Shown here: piece after piece, positions 13,452-24,639 of the stretch
Position numbering within the stretch: the first letter of the stretch is position 1
Layout of the letters: every line of letters starts with the position of its first letter
Source: Pegea sp. RAD2-039
Taxonomy: Eukaryota > Chordata > Thaliacea > Salpida > Salpidae
Reading direction: 5' to 3'
Length of the DNA stretch: 64,000 nt
Assembly (NCBI GenBank): GCA_034620365.1
Contig: JAQGEQ010000251.1
Location: forward strand, 1-64,000
Made by a program: the position numbers and the translations under genes
The notes under the pieces: generated by a model
What the model saw: the letters and a program-made list of their open reading frames with translations, nothing else
Told to the model about the DNA's origin: nothing
Databases searched by the model: none

Positions 13452-16400
13452 TGAAAATATTCTGATTTATTTGCAAAATCTTCAAACTTATTTCTTTATT
13501 TTGTTATTATTTCGTTTGCTTATCTTGCCTACACTAAATTTGATATCATTTTGTAGTAAGGTTATTCACAATAAAGTTGTGAAGACATTGATGTATGATT
13601 TATTCGATTATCAAAATATTTGCAAACCTTTTTTATATAAATCGATTACAAATATATTCTAGTCCAAAAGAGTTATTGGAAATAATAAATCTGTTTCTTT
13701 TATTTGTCTTTCTAATTATTTAGGTCAAGAAATTTATTTTGTTTTAATTGTAAAACTTTTAATATAAAAATTGAATCTTCTTCTACAAAATTGTTGACTC
13801 ACAGAAAAGATTGTAAAATGATTTTAAAAAGTTGAAATTTGTATTTGGAACCAACTGTAGCAATTCAAAAGTAATATTAGAAAATAGATTTTCTTCACTT
13901 TAAACTAAGTCAACTTTTTTAGTAGATTTCGTAGAATTGTTCAACAGTTTGTAGAAAATAAACAAAATATTTTTTTGCAAGTAACTGCCAACGTAGAACA
14001 AATATCTCAATAAACTTAGACTTAGTTTCTTTGTTGTTCTTTGATTAGAACTAAGAAGATTTAGATCATAATAGCTATACTTCAAAAATAGGAAGCAAAT
14101 GCAACTACTAACATCAAGAAGAATTGATAAATGTGATGTTTGTGGCAAACCAATGAGCAAAAGGTTGACCTGGCCACACCTACCACGGATGCAATCACAG
14201 AGTGATAGTGGGACCCTTATTTTATTCACGATCTGCTACAAGTTAAGACCTATCTGTTTCAACGAGGATTTTATAGGTCTTTCTACATCTTTTTTGGGAA
14301 ACTTCTGTTTCTACAGCTAGGCAACAGTTTGTCATTCAATATAATTTCAAGTAATTGGTTATTCTCCATTCTAAAGACATCATTGACTCAACAAAATCTG
14401 AAATTTGGTTGCGTTGATGAAAATGATCAAGAATTAGAGCCAGCATTCGAACAGAAGTATAATCAGAACGATCGCTATGTACATATCAATATACATATTT
14501 GTCATCTATCAAGACATAGGACTTGTTCAGTAAAGTCTTCTAGATAAATATGAATAAAAGGAACTATTCAAAAAATCGTAAAGTATCAAAAACTGTTTAA
14601 AATTACATTAAAATCTAAATTAATTGAAACTGTTTTGGTACGTTGCTAAGGAACGATACTAGTTGGTCAATTCATGAGTTTTTGTCTTAATTTAGTTTGA
14701 CATTCGTCATTAAACTTGTTACTACTTCTACATATTTATCATAAAAACTTTTAATAAACGAAACTTTGTTTTATCAGTTAGTTTTCAGGTTTGATTAGAA
14801 TCACTCTAATTTTTAAGATTTGTTTTCCTCTAAAACTCTCGTAAATGATTTGAAGGACTTTTTTTAAATTGTATAAAATTAAAGTGAATAAATTAAGAAA
14901 ACTAATATTTGTCAGAAATAAGCGGTAAAGATATGATATTTAGATTAAACTATTGATCTTAGCTAGTTAGTAAGGTTTGTTTGTATTTCCGTCAGGTGGT
15001 GAGTTTAACATCAGAGAAAATAAATAAAAATTCAATTAATTCGATTACTTAGAAGATACCAAATTCAAAAAAATGTCGTTTGGATTAGAATAAAAAGTTG
15101 CTATTATAAAAAGAAAAGTAACAAATATATAAAGAATTTTGCATAATGCTTTTATCATATTTTATATCTTGATAAAATATTCCTCAAAAAGATATTGAAA
15201 GAATCGAAGCTCGCGAAATAAAATGTTTAATTTTGTTTATAAAACAGGGAAAATACTACTTCTATTTATTATCTGGACAATTTTGTGTCGAGGCTTTGCG
15301 ACTTAAAAAAGTATTTTGAGACGTTCAAATCTTATATCTATAAAATGTGCTGTTCAAAAATTGAAAAAATAATATATAAATGTATAATTTATTTACTCAA
15401 ATAAATAACTTTTCACATTTATGGAGTATTTGTTAAAATCTTAAAATTTTTTTTATATATTTCGTAAACTTTTGTTTCTATAATCTACATTTTGAATACA
15501 TTTATGTACATTATCAGTAAGAAGCTAATACTACAGTGAAAAATATAATAAAAATAAAATATAATTAGAGTCAATTGAATTTAAACTAATAAAATATATA
15601 GTACTAATAAATTATTGACAAATTAATTTTCTGACATTGTTTAGTTCATCCTACTGAAATATTTTATCGAGTCTTTTTTGAAAACATTTAGAGTAAAGAG
15701 CAAATTCTCCTGAAAATTCTGTGACAATAAAAAGCTGAAAATTACGCAAATTAAATTATTGATAAAATTGTCTAAACGGTTAGATTAGTATATATAGAAA
15801 TTGTTGAATAAATCGAAGCATTTCTTGAATGTCAAAAACTAAAATAATAAACAATTTTTTTACTTTACTGTCGCAATGGTAGGTTACCACAAATTATTCT
15901 TTAAATTGTACCGATACTTGGCTAGACTTACAGGAAACCTTGCGATTAATTCCACTTAAGACAATTTCGCCCAAATTTGCAAAATTAGATCACAACATTC
16001 AAAAAGCTTAACAATAATCGTATATTGATATCATAATATTTTTGAACTTCTAAAAAGATTATTTGTCGTCTATCAGGTGTAGTTAAAGAACTTTTATTTT
16101 AAAGTAATTGAAATAAAACTGAAAAAGTCAACTTTAATGATTAACAAATTTTCAAATTTCAAAAAAGTCCGGTTTAACTAATTAAAAAACAGATTGTCAA
16201 AATGATAGATTTAGTTTCAAAGTTTTTATTTGAAACCCTCTATTGGAACGCAGCTCTATTTCATAGTTGGTGAAAATATTTCAAAACCTACAGATTATTA
16301 CCACGCGATCATTACGTATTGAAAAGTAGCGAAATAAAAGTTTGAATTGCTAAAACCTATTTTGAAATTTAAATAGTTATCAAAATTTTGTAAGTATTGC

Positions 16401-17240
16401 CTAAGTCGATAGAAAGCTTGATTTAAACAATTAACAACACATCAAACTTTTAAAACAATTTTTTATGTAAATTAATTAACTTTTTTATAGAAAAATATTT
16501 GAAAATACTAAAATTTTGTCTGAATTTTTTTATTAAAAATTATTTTAAACAAACTTCGTGAGGTTTGGAAGTAATAAAATTTTTTGTTAACAAACTTATT
16601 GACTTTTCAAACTTATTGAAAACTTTATAGTTTCAAGTATATCATTGTTTTAAGTTTGATATAATTGAAATGATAGAAGTTTGTATGGTAGCAGAAAATT
16701 AAAATATCTTAGTTTTCTTGCAAAACTAATTGTTTTTTTGAAAAAAGAATGTATCTTGTGGCTATATGATAAATATCAATTAAAGAAGTTGTAAGCTAGT
16801 TTTAAATTAATATGAAAGTAAAGCTTTTTTTTGTCTGTTTTATTTACTAGATAATTTTATCAACTATTTCAGTTTTCTATACACAGACATTTCTATAAAT
16901 TTGCAGTTTAATGCTGACTACAAATGAATTTGTTTAAACTTTACAAATTTCATTTTTCAAACTTTCAAATCATTTCTGTTCTTTTTCATGATTAAAAGTT
17001 TTTTATTTCCTAATAAGTCCAGAATTTTAGACATTTTCACAGTATTATTTCTAATTGACCTTTAGCTTACTTTTTAAATTAAATTGTTTGACCATAAATC
17101 TGCAGACATTTTTCAAAACAGATTTTATTTCTTTACTGAAACCTTTGACGCAATAAAATTTATGTGATTTTATCTGTACTCTTTTTATTTTAACTTTTAA
17201 ACTTAAGTTTTGCTCAACATTCATATATAACAACTCATAT

Positions 17241-17386
17241 TTTTGGTTTGAACTTTTAGTAACTAGCAACTCTTATATTTATTAAGGTTACAAATATCAA
17301 TCAATTAAGAACAAAACTATCTACTTCCCACTACTAAATGTTATTCGGCAAAACTATTTTTTTTGGTTTGAACTTTTAGTAACTAG
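17241..17386. repeat. Exact 26-bp direct repeat, 120 bp apart
   Basis: A 26-bp sequence starting TTTTGGTTTGAACTTTTAG and ending TAACTAG occurs identically at 17241-17266 and 17361-17386. The intervening DNA is not itself duplicated. Such spaced exact repeats can be footprints of an excised or inserted element, or chance local duplication. Confidence 0.6.
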
Positions 17387-17430
17387 AAATGTTCACTAAA
17401 GATAGATTACTTAAGAGGTGAATATTTTGA

Positions 17431-17438
17431 TGACGTCA
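17431..17438. promoter_or_regulatory. CRE/ATF palindrome TGACGTCA
   Basis: Full palindromic cAMP-response element in a TGATGACGTCATTA context, immediately followed by an ACAATG/CATTGT inverted repeat. It is a known binding sequence for CREB/ATF and AP-1-like bZIP proteins. No neighbouring gene within 2.5 kb, so function is unproven. Confidence 0.4.
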
Positions 17439-18925
17439 TTACAATGATGCCATTGTCATGGTTATACTAAAGATGAATAAAAAACGTTTTAAAAAACGTG
17501 AAACAATTAATCTTTTGTTGATTTTTAAGAGTTTGTTGACTTTTAGAGTCTTATATGGCTGAGTAGTATGAAAAGTTGTTTATTTATGAATTAAGTCTCA
17601 ACAAGATTCTGTTATTATTATTCTAAGTTTTAATAGTATTTAAAAATTATCAAAATGTCGCTTATTTTAGATAAATTATGTCATTCTTAAAATATTCTAA
17701 ACATTCAAAGTTGTTTTAATGATATTTATGAATAATTTTAAAACTATTAGTAAGTTAGAATTTTTCAGAGCCTAACAATTTTTCAAACTTTTACTAATAT
17801 ATCTAAAGTTAATGTTTAAATTTAAAGATTCAAACTTAGCTGCTAATTATTATTTTGAAACTTTTTGATACAAGTATAAACTTTATCAATACAAGTTTTA
17901 TAGTTTAAAACAAAATAATGCATTGATTAAAACAATTTTAATTAACGTTTGTTATTGTTACGGTTTTTAAGATAAAAATACTTGAAAAAAAAACATAACA
18001 ATTAGTTGAAGATAAGAACATTTTACTTCTACTAAAAATTGCCATAGTTCTCGAAATGTTTATAAAAGAAAACGATGTTAAAGATAAAAGTTTTAGGAAG
18101 CTGAACTTTTTAAGGTAAAAAATTACTAGGAAATTTTATCATATGTTTGTGAGAAATGACCTATTTGTGTTTAATGGCCTATTCTAACTGCTTAGATAAG
18201 TATGATTGAAACTATTGGTTTTATAAAAACAATTTTTCTTATAAAAACTCCTCAAAACATTGGATTTTAATTTGGAATTAGGGTTTTAATATAAACAAAC
18301 TTTATATCATTAAATGTTGGTGTTTTTTTAAAGGGATTTTTCTTACTTTTCAAGAATTGGTTCACAGCTTCTTAAACATTTTTCTTTTTAAATAAACTAG
18401 AAATATTTTATATTTAAAAAATCGATAACTTGTAAGAAGTTTTATAAACTTATTTTTGATCTAAGGAATTAGAAATAATTCACAGATTCGAAGATTGAAA
18501 GTATTTTGAATAAGGAACTTCCTGGTACAAATGTCACGAAAAATTTAAGAAAAAAATCTAAAAAAATAAACAAACTGTAAAAAGAATATTTTCTTTTTTA
18601 GCATTTTTATCTAAGATAAACTTATAATTAGAAAATTGTCTATTTTTCAAACAGAATAGAAAAATGCTTAAAATAAACACAACATTTTATTGGTTTTTTT
18701 TGTGAGTCAAAAAAAACTTTGTTGAAATTTAGTGAAAAAATAGATTTCTTTTCCTCATATCCTTTCAAACTCTTTCTACTTTTTTAATCAAAATTGTTTT
18801 CAAAATTTAAACTTTTTGTTGCAATATTTGATGAAAGTAAAGTTATTAAAAATTAATTAAAAAACTAATAAGTAAAAGCCGGTATGAAAACCGAAATTGT
18901 AGCGCAAACGCGATTTCAGCGTTTA

Positions 18926-18983
18926 TGACGTCATCACAAATTTGCTGATGGAAACATTAAAAGTTTTGGTTGAGATGACGTCA
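18926..18983. promoter_or_regulatory. Pair of CRE/ATF palindromes 50 bp apart
   Basis: Two identical ATGACGTCATCA cores (TGACGTCA at 18926-18933 and 18976-18983) are spaced by exactly 50 bp, inside a small island that is less AT-rich and holds several CpGs (about 18880-18995). This resembles a bZIP-responsive enhancer about 1 kb beyond the 3' end of the dystrophin-like gene. Sites are seen directly; activity is inference. Confidence 0.4.
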
Positions 18984-20022
18984 TCATATCCGGGTTTAAA
19001 AGCTTGTTCAACTTACAACAAAAAGTCACCGAAAACACATCAACTGTAGAAATTGGTTTCTAAAATGTCTTTTGAGGTTGTTAAGTGATAACTTTTTTTG
19101 ATGTATCTTAAATTAGTCTCATTTATCTAAATGAGAAAATGTAGATAAATTGGAGATCTTTTAAAATGATCCTAAAATTAATCAAAAAAAAAAATTACAA
19201 AAGTTTCTAGAAGTTTATTTTCAAAAATATTTCATAATAAATAGAAAAAGCTGGAAAACCACACAACACAAAGTTTGAAAACAAACAAACGAACAAACAA
19301 TTTCATAACAAATATTATCATTTACTGATCAGATTACGCCTGCATTATCTGAGCTTCAACACTAAACAACATTCAAAGCAACAAGTTGAAACCAAACAGT
19401 GGTCAATCCAACACGACAGGGTTTGTATCTTTAGCAGCAAATCAGTCCTGTGTAGACATCAAGTAAGAAGATTTCAAAGAGGTCAATCTGATTAAAATTT
19501 AATTGATCAGTTGGATGTAGAGATAGAAAGTTTGATTTTTTAAACAGAAATCGATATTTGAATCATCAAACTTTAATGTTTTAGTTTAAATATTTAGAAA
19601 GTTTTATAAATATGTTTTAACATTAAAATAAGAAAATCTATGTTGAAGTTTTTAGTATAAACACCAAAAAGATTCTATATTTGAAGAAGTTAGCATCAGA
19701 AGATTGAAAAAAGACGTAATTGAAAGGTTACCATCGAATACGTTACATCAGAATATTTAAGTGAAATTGTTGCTTTGAAAAGAGAAATATTTATTGTGAT
19801 AAACAATTTGGCAATCAAATTTAGTTGGCTTTTTTTTAAACCGTTTTTCAACGCACATTAAATATTGATTTTAAAAAGTTTTACAAAAAATATCTAATTT
19901 AAAACTTACTATAAAGTTAAAAAAATTGAATTTCTAATCATCTTCTTATAAGCTGAAAGAAGAAGAATAAATTCATGCCAGAAAATATTTCAGTTTGATT
20001 TAGTGCAAGTTATCAATAAAAC

Positions 20023-22227
20023 TCACTTAGTACTGCGGGATGTATTGATCAATTGGTTGATATAAAAAGATGCAGAGGGCAGATTTGCTTGCTCACGACT
20101 GACATCACCTTGGCTAGCTGGGTTGGTTTCCAGGGCACTACCACCAGCTTCATTTTGTCCACAAAAGTTGCTGAAAGGTTTAGAAGTGGTACAATCAGAA
20201 GAAGATTGTGGCCCAGGACAGGTTGTTGCTGATTGGTTGGAGTAAACAGATGAATGTTTTTGTAAATCATTTATCGATATATTATCATAAGTTTCAAATA
20301 AAGGTGCTGGAATCCTTGATATTTCAGTAGTGGCATCAACTGGGGCTTGATGTACTTGATGTTGATCAAATACTGCTGAATGAGGGGCAGAATTTCCTTG
20401 GACTGATGTATGAACCACTGTAGATGATAATTGATGACCCGATGTTTCGATTTCAGCAAGCCGAGAGGTACACGCTTGTATCAATGTGTGAATATCAGAA
20501 GCATCTAAATAGTTAAGGCTAGAAGATGTGTGCTCTTTTGGTAAAGACTTCTTTCGGCTACTTCCTCTCAATTTGTTCCTCATAATTTTGGCCAAATCCC
20601 GAATATTTTCCGTTGAGGACACAACAGATGAATATTCGACGATTGGATACTGGAATTGATGTTTGGAAGCAACCATACTTGAATAAAAGCATTTTTGACA
20701 AATGTCATGATTAAATCGACTCAGGCATCGATACAGAAGTCCGACAACTGGTGAATTACGACACACAGAGCATCGAGAAGGATGTTGTAAGCTCTTGGTT
20801 ACGATCAAACGATGTAGTACTGGTAACCATGACAACACTTTCGGCTCCAACAACATCCAATCAATAAACTCAGCAGCTTGTATGTGAGGTTTATCACCGA
20901 ACATTTCGAAGCAATCGCGAACGCTAGAAGCGGGATTACAGCCCCCAAACGCGCGCGACTCATTGATTTGTAGCGGGATTCGCATAAAGGACTCCAAAAT
21001 GGATTCCAGCTGAGATTTGTTGATGGAACCTACTGAAACGGATTCTACTTTACATAAAATGAACTTGTAGATATCTAGTAAGTTTGCTTTACAAAGACAG
21101 GACAAAGTGATGAGGATATGGAGTGGTTTGAGATGCCCTCTACGTTTTGGGTCGTATATGTTTAATAAAAAGTTGAGGCAAAGATCGGTGGAAAGAGCCA
21201 CATCAACATCTGATCCGTGTTTGCTCTCCAGCTTGCTGTAGAGGTTCAGGAGCAGTTGGATGAGACTGCTGATGTCTATCATGGTATTTGGTTGGAAATC
21301 GAACCATTCGCATTGTAAAATTCAAATTAATGAGAGATATTTACGGATGCGTTTAAGTTTTAATGCAGTTCGATAAGCTGAGAATCTAACATCATTCAAG
21401 TCACAGATCGATTCCATCAATTTTACGAGCTCTGGATGATCCCAGCTTGTCAACATCCGTTCATCATTGATGTAGTAAGGAAGATAATTGGATAAAAAAG
21501 TCCGCCTCCAAGGTGGGGAGATTGCAGAGCTGAGGATATATTGAGGATCAGATGAAAGAAGACGAGTTCTTTCAGATAATTGCTTCTTTTGTTTGCTCCA
21601 GAAGTTTTGGAAGATCTTCCATTTACGGATGACTCTTAAGAAGCAGAGCTGATCTTTATCAGGGATTTTGAACTTCAGACTTTCGATATTAATCACTTGT
21701 CGCTTGATTTTTTCGATTTTCATTGAAATCGGTTCCACCAAATTATTGTGAGTTCTTTCTAAGCATTTCATATGATCGTGTAACGACTCGACTGGTAACC
21801 TAGCAACTGGAACTAAAGAGTCTTTTAAGGCATCGAGTCTATTTATTAAATCGTTTACTTCTGTGAGTTGTTGAGTCAAAACATTTGAAAGTGTCAGAGC
21901 ATCAGTCAGCAAAAGCTCTAAACATGATGACTCTTTACTTACTACTTTCAGATTATTTTGTAAATTCTGGTACGATAGAACAAGGTGCTTGCTGTTGGCA
22001 ACTTCTCGCGTTTTTTTCGATTCATCTTTAAACTTTTTAAAAGCATTTGATGAATTTAATTCAATCTGAGAAAGTTCCTGTTGAATTTTTTTGACTTTTA
22101 CAACTTGATGGTTTAAGACAATTACATCTGCGTTCTCTGGTACAATTGATTGTAGAGTAAGCGATAAATTATTAGCTTTATACAAACAATCTTGTATGAA
22201 AGCACTAAATTCATTCAAACAACTCAT
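20023..22227 (-). CDS. Dystrophin-like protein (WW-EF-ZZ), with internal TGA
   Basis: Matches the C-terminal part of dystrophin/utrophin, the module that binds beta-dystroglycan. Order: about 200 residues of helical spectrin-repeat-like sequence; a WW domain (W240 in SSAISPPWRR, W262 in TSWDHP, with PYYIN between); the EF-hand region (SICDLNDVRFSAYRTALKLKR, then DLCLNFLLNIYD, SVRDCFEMFGDKPHIQAAEF and WLPVLHR); and a ZZ zinc finger (CSVCRNSPVVG, HDICQKCF, PIVEY). A Ser/Gln-rich tail without the usual dystrobrevin-binding coiled coil ends the protein. The reading frame is one continuous exon except for a TGA at codon 302 (21324-21322); frame is kept on both sides. Either it is a true stop (recent pseudogene, readthrough or sequence error) or a 69-nt in-frame intron (GTAAAT at about 21345 to ATAG at about 21277) removes it. 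Dystrophin genes are normally intron-rich, so this looks like a retrocopy or short-isoform gene. A strong donor-like GTGAGT overlaps the terminal stop, so a further 3' exon is possible. Confidence 0.85.
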
Positions 22228-22280
22228 TTTAATGAGTTGATTACAGTTTGAATTTCATCTTCTGTTACAACATTCACATC

Positions 22281-22288
22281 TTATATAC
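22281..22288 (-). promoter_or_regulatory. TATA-box candidate of the dystrophin-like gene
   Basis: TATATAAG on the minus strand, 54-61 bp upstream of the ATG, the spacing expected for a promoter with a short leader. If real, it shows the gene has its own promoter rather than being an exon block of a longer dystrophin gene. A competing reading is a splice acceptor (GTAACAG) 34 nt before the ATG. Confidence 0.4.
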
Positions 22289-23282
22289 CTACTTATCAAC
22301 CTGGTTATGAAAATAGAAACACAAAGTGATTAGTAAAAGAAACGCGAGCTACCACATACTATCAAGAAAATATTTTTCATATTAACTTTTCTTTCAAAGA
22401 CCAGTCTAAAATTTGTGGAATTTTCAGCTGGGCTGTTTTGTGTAACCAAGTTAGCATTTAATTACACAAATTAATTCCGGTAATTTCAGATGAACAAAAA
22501 AATTGGATAAAACACAACATGAAAATATCTGGGGATGGATTACTGAAATTAAATATTGTAATGAAAATGGACAATAGCAGCTTTTGTTTAGAATTTTTGA
22601 TACGAACAACCAAATTTGTAGAACAAATTCTGCACTCATGCAAAATTTTCATAAAAAATACTTCCAGAAACTTGTTGAGCCATTTTAATGATATTACAAA
22701 AAAAACTAGACAACATGCAAATATGTGGTAGGTAAAGAACTAATTCTTAAGATCACAAAACATCTAATCTGAAATTTGTTTAATTATTATCATAAAGATA
22801 TTTTATGTGATGATGTTCACTTCGCTTAAACACCAAAAAATTAAAAAAACTAATGACAACTTAAAGGTGGTATTAAAATAAGACAAAGGCTTCATTTAAA
22901 TATCATTTTGGTAGAATGATAATTCAGCAACTGGTATATGCATCTGAAATGGCAGATATCAAAGCAAAGAAGCATTATGCTCAAAATAAAACTCGTTTAA
23001 GCAAAGCGGGCTTAGAAATGAGTTAACAAATTTCAGAAGAAAAAGTTAATTCTGTTAGAAAGCTATTTGAAAATTATTAATTTGAAATAAAAGTTCAAGA
23101 TGAAAAACTGAAAATCTGGAATAGTTGAGAATGTTATATTTGGAACTATTCAACAATTATCTCAATTTTATTCAATAAATTGAACTAGTTTCAAGGTTGA
23201 AGATGAAAAGAAAATTTAGATTGGCTGAAAACGATTATATGCTTGAAAAGAAATGATATCAAATGAAATGGATCAAGAGAGT
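22289..23282. other. Intergenic, AT-rich
   Basis: Spacer between the dystrophin-like promoter and the septin 3' end. Short open frames on both strands show no coding signal. It includes the septin 3' untranslated tail; a minus-strand AATAAA lies at 23172-23167, about 110 nt after the septin stop. Confidence 0.45.
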
Positions 23283-24602
23283 CTATTTCTTTTTTCCAGG
23301 CTTATGCTGACCAGACCCCATTGTGTCCTTGCCCTGCGAGAATTGTTGTTCAACTTGCTGCTTCATTCTATCCAGTCCATCAACCTCATCTTTCAGCTGT
23401 TTCCTTTTCACATCCAACTTCATCTTCTCATCATTATGCAACTTCTTTAATTTATCAAACTTATCATGAAGTTCTTTTTCAGACTTCTTTAATTCACTTT
23501 CTTTGTCTTTTACTCTACTCACAAACATCTGCCGCATTTCATCTTCTTTACGTTGTAACTCCACCATATGCTCATGACGCTTTGATTCATAAACCTCTTG
23601 CAAACTGAAGTTTCTTCCTTCATTCTGACCACCAATAAATCCCATTTCAGTCAGCTTTGATCTCCGGTACAACTCATAATGACGTGTGTGTGTCTTCTCG
23701 CGGAGATCTTCCATATTGACACGAACCAGCATCTCACGCAGCTTGACAAAGTCACAATGATTCTCATTTTCAACTTGTACAGTGCCCCAGGGGTACTGAC
23801 GAGCCTTCATCATCTTGTTCCCAACTTTTACCTCTTCTGTACTACCAACGACAGCGAAAGGCAGATATGTGTTCATCTTATTATTCAGATCAGAAACGTT
23901 TTCGTCATCAGTTGGAAATTTGTAGATATGAACAGCATCTTTGGCTAACTCCGTCATTATATTAGCTTTAAACTTCTGCAGTTCCCCTTTTGAGATGATA
24001 TCAGCTTTAGCAATGACTGGGATGATGTTAACTTTACTATCCAGATTTCTCATAGTCATTAGATCCAATGATTTAAGTCCATGGCCAGTTGGAGTGATAA
24101 AGTAGAGACAAGCGTGAATACGAGTATCATGGTAGTTGTACAGTGATCTACTAACCTTCAACTCTTCTTGCAAATAGTTCTCAAATTGCTGATCTATATA
24201 TTCAACAATCGGTTTGTAGCTATTCGCTTTGTTAATTTGATCACCGAAACCAACTGAATCAACGATAGTCAGCTTCAAACGCACGTTGCTTTCCTGCAGC
24301 TCATATGTATTTGCTTTGAGCTTCACTCCAGGCATATTATGATGCTGTGGCTCATTTTCAAAGTTAGTATTAAACAGAGTGTTCATCAGAGTACTTTTTC
24401 CAATACCAGTTTCACCAATGCATAAAATATTAAAGCAGAATCCTTGGCTGGTGGCTTTATTGACAAGTTGGTCTGGAAGACTATCAAATCCAACATGACC
24501 TGATAAGGTCAATGTTCTTCCAGAAGATTGGAACTCACCACTATTGTCTACATTATCACCAGATTCAGTTGGATTAATACCACTCATTTCCAAATTTACC
24601 AT
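23283..24602 (-). CDS. Septin of the SEPT6/8/11 group
   Basis: Septins are GTP-binding proteins that assemble into hetero-oligomeric filaments at the cell cortex and cleavage furrow; the SEPT6 group supplies the constitutively GTP-bound subunit. The 439-aa single-exon product has the group-typical [15 protein letters not shown] polybasic/septin start, P-loop GETGIGKS (63-70), G3 DSVGFGD (115-121), G4 AKAD (198-201), the septin unique element with [14 protein letters not shown] and [20 protein letters not shown], then a long charged coiled coil (about 340-430) ending in a lysine-rich tail. No intron interrupts the coding sequence, unusual for a septin gene. A CTTCTAG acceptor-like site lies about 36 nt before the ATG, so a 5'UTR intron or trans-spliced leader is likely. 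An alternative start is the second Met (residue 6). Assignment to the SEPT6 group is confident; a one-to-one orthologue cannot be named. Confidence 0.95.
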   Translation of the reverse strand: MVNLEMSGINPTESGDNVDNSGEFQSSGRTLTLSGHVGFDSLPDQLVNKATSQGFCFNILCIGETGIGKSTLMNTLFNTNFENEPQHHNMPGVKLKANTYELQESNVRLKLTIVDSVGFGDQINKANSYKPIVEYIDQQFENYLQEELKVSRSLYNYHDTRIHACLYFITPTGHGLKSLDLMTMRNLDSKVNIIPVIAKADIISKGELQKFKANIMTELAKDAVHIYKFPTDDENVSDLNNKMNTYLPFAVVGSTEEVKVGNKMMKARQYPWGTVQVENENHCDFVKLREMLVRVNMEDLREKTHTRHYELYRRSKLTEMGFIGGQNEGRNFSLQEVYESKRHEHMVELQRKEDEMRQMFVSRVKDKESELKKSEKELHDKFDKLKKLHNDEKMKLDVKRKQLKDEVDGLDRMKQQVEQQFSQGKDTMGSGQHKPGKKK

Positions 24603-24639
24603 TGCTTAAATATTCTTTTAATAATCCTTTAATGAGCTA

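Larger units (their letters stand above)
13452..20022. other. Long AT-rich intergenic region
   Basis: About 6.5 kb without a supported gene. Around 14100-14550 a few short, less AT-rich open frames (one with a CDVCGKPMSK stretch) overlap on both strands; they do not form a recognisable family and could be a decayed element. The 3' end holds the untranslated tail of the dystrophin-like gene, with a minus-strand AATAAA at 19792-19787. Three TGACGTCA sites and a 26-bp direct repeat are listed separately. Confidence 0.4.

Noticed and set aside
14099-14547. Short frames with CDVCGKPMSK and neighbouring sequence
   Set aside because: Overlapping frames on both strands, single cysteine pair, no splice context; too little to call a gene or a transposon family.
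19330-19440. Possible extra 3' exon of the dystrophin-like gene (minus)
   Set aside because: An acceptor and a 32-codon in-phase frame exist, but the predicted residues do not resemble the dystrophin C-terminal coiled coil.
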